Assembly (NCBI GenBank): GCA_030374765.1
Contig: JARGXX010000086.1
Span: 434,001-498,000 of the forward strand
Reading direction: 5' to 3'
Length of the DNA stretch: 64,000 nt
Source of the DNA: Agarophyton chilense
Taxonomy: Eukaryota > Rhodophyta > Florideophyceae > Gracilariales > Gracilariaceae
In this document: piece by piece, positions 1-9,839 of the stretch
Numbering within the stretch: position 1 is the stretch's first letter
How the letters are laid out: every line of letters begins with the position of its first letter
Position numbers and translations under genes: made by a program
Notes under the pieces: generated by a model
Seen by the model: only the letters and a program-made list of their open reading frames with translations
Told to the model about the DNA's origin: nothing
Databases searched by the model: none

Positions 1-189
1 GGGTGACATCTGATGCGTTAACCAAGATGATGTTACCTTGTTTGTCATAACAGTCGAGTCTTCCTTCAATCAAACGTCCATCATTCAACGCAACCAACAA
101 AAGCCGATTCATACATGACTCAACTACCCGTAGATGGTTTACCGGTCTCTCGTCGCCCATGCTCTCAGGGTGTCTTCCGTGACGGCCAT
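1..189 (-). CDS. LSM-domain protein, partial (runs off the window start)
   Basis: Reading the minus strand from the ATG at 187-189 gives a short N-terminus (MAVTEDTLRAWATRDR). A second frame, open from about position 150 to the window edge, continues VNHLRVVESCMNRLLLVAL and then NDGRLIEGRLDCYDKQGNII. The DGR-x-I-x-G-x-L-x-x-Y-D-x-x-x-N-I pattern is the Sm1 motif of the LSM fold, preceded by the expected amphipathic helix. LSM proteins form RNA-binding rings or, in the Naa38/LSMD1 branch, serve as an auxiliary N-acetyltransferase subunit; the subfamily cannot be told from this piece. The two frames are offset by one base near 140-150, so either the start is elsewhere, the sequence has an error there, or the gene is decaying. 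The C-terminal Sm2 half lies outside the window. Confidence 0.6.
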
Positions 190-848
190 TTGTCAAGCCA
201 TCATCAGCAGTTGCATGCATTTTGTACGAGATTTGATAAATCTATTCGCATCCTTTACTTCCAAACTCAAAAGGTCAGCTCTGTTTTGCTATCTTGTCTC
301 CCTGACCTTTCAAGACGTCAATGCGCACGGATGGACCACGGAAGGTTCGAAGCAGCAGCGTGGCCAAAGAAGGAAACAAATTGAGAGGCACAAATTAAAA
401 AGCGCCTGGTCTCACAATTGCCAAATCCAATTTCCATAGTGCCATCGCTCCGTGTACACGTAGCGTGCACAGATAGAGACCTTCAGGCTCGTTCTTAACA
501 AGCATGTTCATGTATGAACGCGTGACGGCATCTTATTGGTCAAATGGAGGTTTTCTTAAAACGAGAGAACTGACCCTATCGGTTCCCTATGCTACGACTT
601 TGTAATTTTTTTTCCCTCCTTGAATTATTCCCCGCCACTTGGCTTCATCCCGGCCAGGTATTTAAAACCTTGGACAGCTCCAGTTCCATTGTGCTCCACT
701 TTCTGCGCTGTTTGGAAGCAAAACAATATTGGCTACCCACCTTCCATTTCATTCGAATAGAGTTCACTAATATTCATACGTTCCCTTGTGCGTCGGCGAC
801 GCGCCTGCGCAGTTCACCGTCGTATTTGTTCCGAATATACGCTTCGAC

Positions 849-2514
849 ATGTCTGAACAACAACAACAGTAGCCTCCATCTCTACACCAACCCCCCATTA
901 ACAATAATGCCACCTATCCCGCGCCAATACTTCCAAATTTTCTGCGACGCAGTCCTCGCAAACACTCTTCCTCGCAAACAACCATCCCTTCGAACCAAGA
1001 TGTGTTGTTTGTGTCACCTGCCCAGAACCGCCAGCACTTCTACCTAGCCACATTCGCTATAAATTCTCAAACCTCTCATCTCCCACTACATTCTAAGAGT
1101 ATCAAATGGCTGACGGCAATATATACCTATCTACTTTCCTGTAATGTAACTGCACTTAGGAAATACAACAAGGCCCTTTCGCTCAAAGTCAGGCACCGCA
1201 CTAAATCTGAGTTGGTAGGACGTCTGGTTTTATTTTTCTACGTCGAGGTTATGAAAGGAAAGAATTTGGAAACTTCTCTGGATGACAGACAAGAGTTTTC
1301 AGAATTTAGAGATTGGCGGACGACCACGATATCTCGTTGTGCAAAAATGGAGGATTTGACTGTCATTCAGGACTTTATAAGCTCAGTATCCGTTCGGAAG
1401 GGTAAGGCTATGACCGAAGTGCTTCGCAGAGGGGAGATTCGCCGTAGGGGATTTAATGAAGAACCTACACCCGCAGGCGTTGCCAACGATACTTTTGATG
1501 CCCAGATCAACACACTCCCTTGTTCTCTCTGAACGAATTTGCGCGTTTGTCAGTACTTCTACGTGTCGATGAACGTGCTAGTGTCGCCCTAACTACTGCA
1601 ATAGGATCAGAACTTTCGAGGGCCCAACTGGATGCAAATGTTTCCCGGGATCCGTTTTGCACTATTGTCAAGAACCTATTTAACGACATAAGGGTTGAAA
1701 TAAGAGAAAGCTTTGTTGGTCGAGTGGATGGAATGGACTCCAATCGATACCCTCTAGCTTTCAGGCCTGTTTCTATTCTTCGGAATCAGTTTTATAATGT
1801 CAAGAAAATGCTCAAACCTGTCTGCGATAGATGGTCGTCGTCTGGCCAGAACGATGTGTCACGGATTACCCATTTTTTGAAGTGTGCGAGAAGTGGAGAT
1901 CTAACAGCAGATTCGAAGCGTGTGTTTATTCTTTTACTGTTTGTCGAGTTGTTACTCCCTTGGAAGACACCCACCTACTGAGGAACGCATCTAAATTAAT
2001 TGAGGATGACGATGGTGGCTATGAAGAAGGCGTTCCTGTTGCGCAAGAGGGGGTGGCTCGTGAAAGACCTCGAAGAAAGCGGAGTGGTGGGGAAATCCAG
2101 GAAAACTTCGAGAACTTGAGTAGGTCAAAGAGTAGAATTGGTTCCGCATCGGAGGTCAGAGTTGCAATTATGAAAGAAAAGTTTGAGAGGGAGAAGGCGA
2201 AAAGCGCTACAACTGAACGGGCGAAACATAATATAGTCAATGTGGTCGATCTGGAGGAGCAATTGATACGAAGCCTGGAAAAGAGTGTTATGCGATACGA
2301 ACGAGCATAGAAGTCTAACAATCCTACGTTCATTAAGATTGCAAAGAACGATTTAGAAAGAGTGGAAAGGAGGTTTGAGTTGTTCTGTCAGCGGTTTGAA
2401 GGGGTAGAAGGGGTCAAAGATAGAGATTGTTACTTTGAGTTTCTTTTAACTTGCGGTTTACATATTACGCGTGGTCAACTGCTTAAAAGTGTTCCCTTTC
2501 CTGGATACACCTGA
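849..2514 (+). pseudogene. Unrecognised decayed protein-coding gene
   Basis: A long coding-like stretch starts at an ATG at 849 (MSEQQQQ, then a stop codon at codon 8) and stays open in that frame to about 1530. It carries an SPRK-type basic N-terminal motif (LRRSPRKHSSSQ). Coding character then moves to a second frame (about 1520-1975, SLNEFARLSVLLRVDERAS and following) and to a third (about 1970-2514). The third frame contains a charged, probably coiled-coil region (RVAIMKEKFEREKAKSATTE) and one more in-frame stop at 2308-2310. The pieces join naturally into one protein of about 550 residues with two frameshifts and two stops, so it is dead as it stands. I do not recognise the family. Two Harbinger transposase remnants lie within 3 kb, so it could be the companion protein of such a transposon, but nothing shows that directly. 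Confidence 0.45.
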
Positions 2515-2699
2515 ACTGCTTCTTCCCCTACTACTTCCTTCGGTGCCCGTTCGGTAATGCCTGCAGATGCTCCAAAACGTTCTTATGTGCCTCTCTAGGC
2601 TGCGATAGTGTGTTAGAGAGTTTGCTGAGTAAAACCCTCTTGTCGCTTGGTATTTAATTGACATACAGTGATACCGTCTTTTATGCCTGCGACCTTCAT

Positions 2700-3805
2700 A
2701 CCCATTTCCCAATATTGATCCTTGAAACCCAGTAGTCACTCGGAAGCCACAGAAGCGACTCGCCACGTCGGCATCCAGTCATGCCACCTACGTGTAGCAT
2801 CCACAGCGGCAAACTACTGCCATACTCAAACGTTAAGCTACCAGTTGCCAACTTCATCCGAGGATTACATGTTAATTCTTCTACCAGGGTAAAGTGAAGC
2901 CCTCGGTACAGTCCACAAAATTTCTCAGTCATACTCTTCATGTGTGCATGTATCGATATTCAAAGCCCTTGCCACTCTTCAACCGCCGTCCATCGCCAAG
3001 AACTACTTCCACCGCCCCACTCTTCCCTCCTTCTGCCTCTCGAACTACGCATTTGAAGCTCTCAGGCCCTCGCTCCGAAACATTTAAGCAAGCCTTGCCG
3101 TCAAACAGCGCAATAACATCCTCATCAAAGCCCCACCCAGTGACCGACACCACATTCCCCCCGTCCTTCCTTCCAATAAATGGAGTCACGGCAATCATTT
3201 CCACATCTCGCCGTCTCTCGTAATCCGCCTTCAAAATCATAATCCATCCCTCGTATAACTTAGGCATGATCAGATCCCCCACGGAGACATTGCAATAGAA
3301 AGTCCGCTCCCATCGTACAAGGAGTCCACCTCCTTTGCATCGCCCTTTTTGTCCAGTTGAACTCTATGAACCCGTCCGTTATCAATGGCATCATTCGAAC
3401 TGAACTTTGATACCAACAAATCCCCCTTCAGTTGTCTTTCAAATATGTTAGCCGTGTACTCAATAATACCGTCCGTGGAAGACTCAAAAGTGGCAATTGG
3501 CGGATTGTAGTTGTTCGTCGCATCATCGAATGGACTTATCTATATACACCGGATAGAATCATCTTTGCCTCGATGCCAAGAGAGCCATTACTCTTTGAGC
3601 GGTAATAAATTGCATTGGAACAAATGAACAGTTATAGTCATCTCAATAGCGTAGTTCGCCACCTTTCCAACCCGCAATAGTTTACTAGTCCGCGAGCAAA
3701 GGCAACAGGGCTTGCTTCCTCACCGTACAGTCCCACAATGTCCTCACTCGTTTTGAACGATGGCGGTCGCGTAGTGTCCGCTGAGCCACTTAGCGGCCCT
3801 GGAAT
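2700..3805 (-). pseudogene. Decayed beta-propeller (sorbosone-dehydrogenase-like) plus IPT/TIG gene
   Basis: On the minus strand, from about 3800 down to 3290, fragments in shifting frames read VAFARGLVNYCGLERW, then ISPFDDATNNYNPPIATF, then GDLLVSKFSSNDAIDNG and DSLYDGSGLSIAMSPWG. These resemble blades of the PQQ/glucose-sorbosone dehydrogenase-like beta-propeller. After a one-base shift near 3290 the frame continues GDLIMPKLYEGWIMIL and enters an IPT/TIG immunoglobulin-like domain at about 3200-2950: VTPFIGRKDGGNVVSVTGWG, then a C-x-N-V-S segment and a GKGFEYRY end. The order propeller then IPT/TIG fits large secreted or surface proteins. Further down, 2941-2700 reads like a Kelch-type strand (NPRMKLATGSLTFEYG), which is weak. 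At least three frame changes and stops make this a pseudogene. Its upstream end abuts the Harbinger remnant at 3805. Confidence 0.55.
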
Positions 3806-4535
3806 CAGAAATCCGCGCAAGGAACACCCGGAAAGGATGGTCGCAGCAACGTTTTGGTATGAACAATATCCACCAGCTTCTCCCGTTTCAGCGAAACAGA
3901 ACCAGTCGACCCACGAGTAGATGGATTAAATTCACATTGAGCAATGCCATCCGACATACATAGACGATACCAATCTTCACATTCTGTATTAGCAGCAATA
4001 AAATCTTCATATGGCAGCGTTTTTCCATCCTTATCGTCTTCATCGAGACAAAAATTATGTTGTTTCATGCATATCCCAATCAACCGGGAACTGATATACA
4101 ACGAGAACTCTAATCCATTTCGTAAAATTCGCCATCTCGAAACAAGAATTCCGAAAGCCTGCTCGAGGTGCACACGCAATGAGGAGTGAAAAAAGTTAAA
4201 GGAGTCGTCGTATACGCCGCGCGTCTGTGAGCGAGGGATTGGGGTGATAAGATTCTCCGTGCACGCAAATGCTTCGTCCCCAACAATCCAAAACTCGTTT
4301 TGTAGTTTCTCATCTCGCAAATAATTTCCAAGGTTGGAAACAGCATGCGCCAGAGAGTCGTGATTGGAGCCAACGCAGCAAGCAGAATAGGATAGAAATC
4401 GATACTTTGCATCCACGAGTGCCTGAACGGGAAGTAGACAGACCGATCAGAGGTTCAAAAGCCCCGCTTGCTTTGGACTGAATACATCTCCTTCTCCGTT
4501 TTTGTGCACATACCTGCTCTCTTCTGCGCCGAAAC
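3805..4535 (-). pseudogene. PIF/Harbinger transposase remnant (copy 1)
   Basis: The minus strand from 4416 encodes about 200 residues of a DDE_Tnp_4-type (PIF/Harbinger) nuclease: DAKYRFLSYSACCVGSNHDS, then FWIVGDEAFACTENLITP, then HLEQAFGILVSRWRIL. The Asp of VGDEAF and the Glu of HLEQAFG sit where the second and third catalytic acids belong in this family. The frame can be followed upstream without an ATG (LPVQALVDAKYRF), with interrupted traces to about 4535. The part carrying the first catalytic Asp is missing. This is a plain DNA-transposon fossil, truncated at the N-terminal side and with at least one stop upstream. It lies in opposite orientation to the better preserved copy at 4747-5819. 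Confidence 0.8.
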
Positions 4536-4746
4536 TCTCATGCGGTAAGCATGTGCACTGGTGTGCTTCCCATGCGAAGGGAATTTGAAGCACCACAGAG
4601 CACAGAGTATCTTGTACCGTCGTCGCGCCCGTTTGGCTTGGATCTCAAGTCTTTAGCATCATATGCTTGAAGAAGATCTCTCCTATCTTGTTTTGGGTTT
4701 CATTATGGCTGTACTTCACTGACTTGATCGACGCTAACCATAAACA

Positions 4747-5819
4747 ATGGGTCTCTTTTTGTGTTTTAATGCCATCGCAACAATCAAAAAATCTTCCGCT
4801 ATACTAGAACTCTACAAACATGCTCTTGGACTTTTCACTCAAACTAACTCAACGCTTACATCGTTAGCGTTACTCTGTTTTACTTTTATGAAAACCCGCG
4901 TCAAATTCGAACAGATCGAATCACGTCTCAATGTACAAACATTTAAAAAAGGCGTTTAGGATCTCAAACGACAATATGAATAGTTGCACGAAGAAATCGC
5001 GCCTGTAATAATAAAAAACCCACCCATGGGACAACGATCTAGTCAGAAAACGGTTTCAACCAAACTACGTTTAGCTATCACACTTCGAATGTCAAGTGGA
5101 TTCGGCTATTCAGACGTCACGACTGTGTTCAGGATTGGTTGTTATACAACATATGAAGTTTTTCATGACACCAAAGATGCACTAATAAAACGGCTTTCTT
5201 TAGTGAGGTTTCCAAGCACTATAGAAGGCCTTCAGAAACTTTTGATGTGCTTCAAACACTTTCGCCATCTAATGAATCTCGTGAAAGGGTGCATTGGGGC
5301 GCTCGATGGCATTGTCAATCAAATCCAGAAGCATATCCCATCTCATGGAGCATCATTTTAATACAGAAAGGGGTTCTACTCTCTACCTGTTCAGGATCTT
5401 GTAGATTTATCTTACTGCTTTCTGGATGCTACATTTCATGCGTTGGATCAATACATGATTCTCTCTCTCATCCGATATCAGCACTGGGAAAGTATCTAAT
5501 TAGTGATCAACTGCGTACGGAGTTCTGGATTGCAGGTAATGAAGCGTATCTATGTACTGAAAGCTTAATAGTACCGATTCCTCAGTCTCAGTTACGACAT
5601 TTTTGAGAAAATTCATTCAATTTATACCTGTCTTCCGTCCGAATTCACATTGAACAGGCATTTGGAATACTGGTTTCGCGCTGGCGAATTCTAAGCAAGC
5701 TGGAGCACTCATTGGCCACCAGTTCAGATATCGTTTTTCTGGGCATGAAGCTTCACAACTTCTATATCGATCGTTCTATTCTTCTGTATCGACCAAACGC
5801 GATAAACTTCTCGAGGTAA
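4747..5819 (+). pseudogene. PIF/Harbinger transposase remnant (copy 2)
   Basis: Three successive plus-strand frames cover most of a Harbinger transposase. The N-terminal helical part lies at about 4747-5240 (TFKKGV, stop, then DLKRQYE, and later KLRLAITLRMSSGFGYSDVT). The first-Asp motif follows (KGCIGALDGIVNQIQKH, about 5285-5335), then SLPVQDLVDLSY (about 5380), CVGSIHDSLSHPISALGKYL and FWIAGNEAYLCTESLIVPIP. Last come HIEQAFGILVSRWRILSK and LHNFYIDRSI before a stop at 5817-5819. The position equivalent to the second catalytic Asp reads Asn (AGNEAY against VGDEAF in copy 1). With that change, several frameshifts and in-frame stops, it cannot be active. No terminal inverted repeats or TTA/TAA-type target duplications were recognised by eye. 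Confidence 0.8.
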
Positions 5820-8350
5820 TCAAGAGCAAGAGGCTTCGCAGGCCAGAAGTTTCCGGTGCTCCAATGGTGCTATTCGAGTAAGCCACTTCAAACGCCTATA
5901 CTTTTCTCCGTAGACTTTTTCCTTCACCGAGAATCTACACAAAGAGTACGAGATGCGATGATCGGTTTCGCACGCACCATCTTAATTCGCGCATACGGGT
6001 GTCGCAGTGACTAAAACTCATATATGTTGTTTGTGCAGCTTTTTATTTGTGATTCGGGATTTGCGTGAAACAACGACAAGAAAAATATGGAGCGGAGAGG
6101 GGAGCTGAGATCGGGTGAGGACTGCAGGCCATAGTTGTGGTGGTACATATTCGGTAAGGGGGAAGCGAGAAGGGCTGCTTGTTGTAGTGGAGGAAAAGGG
6201 GCAGCGAAGTACGTTTGAATGGCTGCAGAATACAATCGTGGATGTGAAGATTGACAGGTTCTCCTTGCGTCGCTGTTCCGTGAGCAAATTTTTCAGTACA
6301 TCTGCTTGATAGTCTTCACTCGGGGAGGGCGGTAGGGGAATCGAAATAGATGGACATGATATGGCTTGGCGTTTCTTTCGAGGGGTGGTTTCTCGTCGAA
6401 ATAGTCCTCTGATTCGATGTAAGGTGGGGATTGATAGTAAGGGATTTCTGTGACTCTTTTGCCTTTGGATTTTTCGACAGCTACTCTGTGATAAGGGCCT
6501 CAAGTACAGGATAAGTAAGTACATGGAAGAAGAGATACAGAAGGAAAACGAATGCATAACGAGAAATGCCAGCACATACACATTTCCTTCTAAGAGCACG
6601 TTTCAACGCGCCAGTTTTGAAGAGAGCGAAAGTTTTGACTCATGAGACTGGGTTCGTGGATGGTGAAAGAACTTGTAGCGACGAGATGAACATAAGCATT
6701 GATATTCTGTGAGGAGGTGTAATCCAGGACAGGAGGCGGTACCTCAGGGAGCGAAAGAAGACGAGCCCATTAGAAATTCTCCACTCTGTCACTTCTCATG
6801 GCTTGAGTTGTAATCAAAATGAGCTGAAGGGATAGGGGAAGAGAAAAGGGTAAGGTGGCGTCGAAAAAGGGCACAAAGATGAGGAATGATAAAGGCGCGA
6901 TGGAGGCTTTTAGAGCACACCCACCATTGTTTCTTTTCGGTGATGAGCGCCATGGCGTGCCAGCGTCGAATGTGTCAGTCAAAGAGCGCAAAGGCTGCTT
7001 CTTCTCTAAAACGATATTATACGAGGGAAGCAGAAGACGGAAGTGGCGATGGTGGCACTTGCTCTTCCCTCTGGAATGTTATCCTCACTATCTACCTGAT
7101 CCGAATGGAGGGCTGCACACCGTTCTGATCACCAGCGCTGACGAAAAGCAATCATTTGGCAGGCAACGCCCAAAAAGGGGCAGCGAAACACATGTACTGC
7201 CTGCAGAAATGGAACAATGCGCCAGACCAACTCGTAGACCCCTTGGAGCGTGTGCCGCTGTCTTGAACAGTTGACCAGAGTGACCTGAAGCAGAGGGCAC
7301 GGCGGTGCCTCTCTCACAAGTGTGAATGTATATACATATGTGGGCTTCGAGTCTTAGGCGCCCTCCCGTGCCACATTAGGCTTTTCATCACCGTTCTCTA
7401 TCATTTTCCTGCGTCTGCATGAACTTCGAGACATGCCGCGACCAAGTTGCAGTCGCTTTTCTCCATCTCCCAACGTTTCAACCCTGAGCTTTTTACTTTC
7501 GAATGCGTTGTTACATCCCTTTGTCTTACCCCTTTGTATCCCCTCATCATGCAGTGACGCCATAAACTGCAGCTACTAAACCTTTTCTTAGTTCTCTATG
7601 CCCTTCATTTCATCGACAACATCTTACCGTGTGGGCACTTGCAAACTTTCTCACCATCTCAAACGTCTGATTCCAACTCTGCCGCATTGCAAACCTCTGC
7701 GGTACGTCCTCCGTTGTTGATGGTCTCCCCAATTGATGGAACTGTGTCCTTTTTCAAGCGCGTACCGAAGATTCAGTGTTTACTCATCGCAATAAGGCGC
7801 CGGAAATCCCCAGTTGTACCATGCCAAAAATTCCAGTGTACATCCCGCCTTTTGAAGGTCACATCTATTGCGTTAATGCAACCATGGACGAACTTGAACT
7901 CGTACATATCAAGTTAATTCACCGCACCGCCGTAGCATGACTATTGCCATCGTACGGTGGTAGACAACCATCGGATGCCTTCATTCTCGAATCTGGACAG
8001 ACAAGTGAAATCTACATTGCTAATGTAGCGATTCGTCCTATATGAAGGTCAGTGACCTTCATACAAGACGAGTCGTTCATCGGCTTTCTTTCGAAAACAA
8101 AGATACACCTGTTTCAACCGCGCTCTCCGACAATACAATCTTTTTTTTAGGTACCTTTGTGGGTATTCGAATAGTGGAAACCACCGCCACTGGTCGAGAG
8201 CTTGCAATCGTAACGCTGGTTCACACCCAACCTTCATTTCTGGACCATGATCGCTGCCCCAAAAACCCAACACGGCCAGATTTTGAGTACCATTTTTCGA
8301 TGTCAGGATCGCTTTCATCATTAAAGGACAGTCTCAAAAATAGGGAATAA
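5820..8350. other. No confident gene; scattered coding-like scraps
   Basis: No recognised gene in this 2.5 kb. A 193-codon minus-strand frame at 6018-6599 is low-complexity (Ser/Pro/Leu-rich) and matches no family I know. At 7820-7940 a plus frame reads MPKIPVYIPPFEGHIYCVNA before a stop, and at 7975-8345 coding-like scraps in several frames (SEIYIANVAIRPI, ESFIGFLSKTKIHLFQPR) lead up to the transposase-like fragment at 8351. They may be its decayed upstream portion, but this is a guess from proximity only. Confidence 0.3.
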
Positions 8351-9034
8351 GTGTTACTTTCTCCGTCAGCGTTCCTGATTTCATTACAAGAAGCGCCGCA
8401 CCTCCTTCTCATGGCCATGCACTACAACAACGTCCCAGAATTGGCAGTAGATCCATCCGCAACACTCGAAGACCACATGCGGTCCTTCAAACTTTCGGCA
8501 GTCACCACCCTCGGCTTTCACAACCCTTTCAACCTCGGCGCACTCAAGTTCCATGTCCTCGACAACATTGTCGAAGACATTCGAAGATACGGCGGCCTCC
8601 ATTTCGTCGAATCTGGCATAAAAGAACAGGCCCCCACCCTTTTCAAAGCCCATCACCGCCATACCTCCAAGCGACTATCCACAGCCCACACAAAAACCAT
8701 CCGCGCCACAGACCGGTCGCAAGCACTCCAGCACTGGAACCCCATTCCCTCTCACCCTTCCCTTTCCTCCTTCTCCTCCTCCACCCAAACTCCTTTCACA
8801 CCCCGTCAGCGCGCCGTTGTCCGTGACGGTAGAACCATACCACTCTCGGACCTCATCACCGCACACTGGCTCCTCCATCCCAACTCCCTCTCCAACCCAC
8901 CCTCACTCAAAGACCGCTTCTCTCCAGACACCGTTTCCACCCTGTCACAAACTAGAACCACTGCACTCCCTTCCTCTGTGAAGGAGCAACGATACAGGTT
9001 GAGCCCTGTAAACCACCGGGCCCTGAGGAACTGA
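8351..9034 (+). pseudogene. Plavaka/CACTA-type transposase C-terminal fragment (probable)
   Basis: The open frame carries ALKFHVLDNIVEDIRRYGGL followed by a segment rich in His, Arg and Lys ending KRLSTAHTKTIR. A conserved 'K-x-H-x-L-x-x-x-V-x-x-I-x-x-Y/F-G' helix followed by a short charged region and Thr-Lys-Arg is typical of the C-terminal part of Plavaka-type (CACTA superfamily) transposases. The first in-frame codon is not an ATG and no catalytic residues are in this piece, so it is a 3' fragment. It ends immediately before the LTR of element A at 9000, whose first bases supply the last codons and stop. It may be the same transposon group as the remnant at 58778-59588, whose preserved part is N-terminal, so the two do not overlap. 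Confidence 0.4.
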
Positions 9035-9416
9035 CAGATGCCACGTGGACTAACCGACCTCAGCTGGACTGATGGAGATACTTAATTTATTTTAATTAGT
9101 GTAATAGATTAGCATTACAGTTCCAGGGAGATCCCAGCCCCTCGCCCGTACTATTTACTTGGTTCGAGTGACGCTTCTCCCTTAGAGTAGGGTAGGCACC
9201 GTTAGGATACTAACCCCTTTGGTATATTAGTTCCACCAACTGGGCTTCAAGCCATCGTTTCCGTAGCTCCAACCTGTAAGACTACGCAGTAAACGCCAGC
9301 CCATTGCACCACGTACTCTGGGAGTCCCGCCGTAAAGGATTCGAACCTTAGGACCCGCTTTACCACGCTATCACCGGTCGAGATCCATACGCTGACCCAC
9401 ACGTCATTGCGTTACA
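9000..9416 (+). repeat. 5' LTR of element A
   Basis: About 417 bp, beginning TGAGCCCTGTAA and ending GCGTTACA. It is recognised because a diverged copy of the same sequence recurs as an isolated repeat at 36871-37293. It contains an AT-rich core (AATTTATTTTAATTAG near 9085) that could hold the promoter, and a tRNA T-arm-like element on its minus strand at 9338-9348. The exact first base is uncertain by a few bases because both copies share GGT just upstream. Confidence 0.8.
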
Positions 9417-9417
9417 T

Positions 9418-9438
9418 TTTGGTCTCCCAACTTAGAAT
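9418..9438 (+). other. Candidate primer-binding site of element A
   Basis: Directly inside the 5' LTR the sequence reads TTTGGTCTCCCAACTTAGAA. The core GGTCTCCCRACTTAGA recurs at the same place in families B and D. Read as the complement of a tRNA 3' end it gives a terminal CCA, and a C falls at the position of the universally conserved tRNA base 61. This supports a primer-binding site. The donor tRNA cannot be named from here. Confidence 0.6.
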
Positions 9439-9839
9439 CCTTTTGGAATAGTTGAATGGACCACTGGAACGAAGAATTATTCGGATTCTAACCTTCGGTT
9501 GAATTCCCGAACGGACCAAAAGTACAGAAGCAACCGCCATTACGGATGCAGGAAACACACCCAACCGACCAGACCATAGGACTCCTACGGCAGGACGAAG
9601 TGCGACTTCAACGTTGGCGATGTCGCCTGAACCTCAGGTTGATAATTGTAGTGACTGCAGGAGCACGAAAAGCCAGCGGCAAGCAGTACTGACTTCCCTG
9701 TAAGACCCTGAAAGGATTCGCGGAGAACGCACGGTAGCAGCGCGTCTACGAGAACGCCTCACCAGGGCCACCTCTAGGCCAGGAAGACCACAAGGAGAAC
9801 CCCGTAAGACCGAAGGAATTAGAGAGAATATTCCCACAG

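Noticed and set aside
6018-6599. 193-codon minus-strand open frame
   Set aside because: Low-complexity Ser/Pro/Leu composition, overlapping frames of similar length, no domain; probably chance.
9330-9400. tRNA gene in the family A LTR
   Set aside because: A and B boxes are too close and no cloverleaf with an anticodon arm can be drawn; reported as a tRNA-like motif, not as a tRNA.
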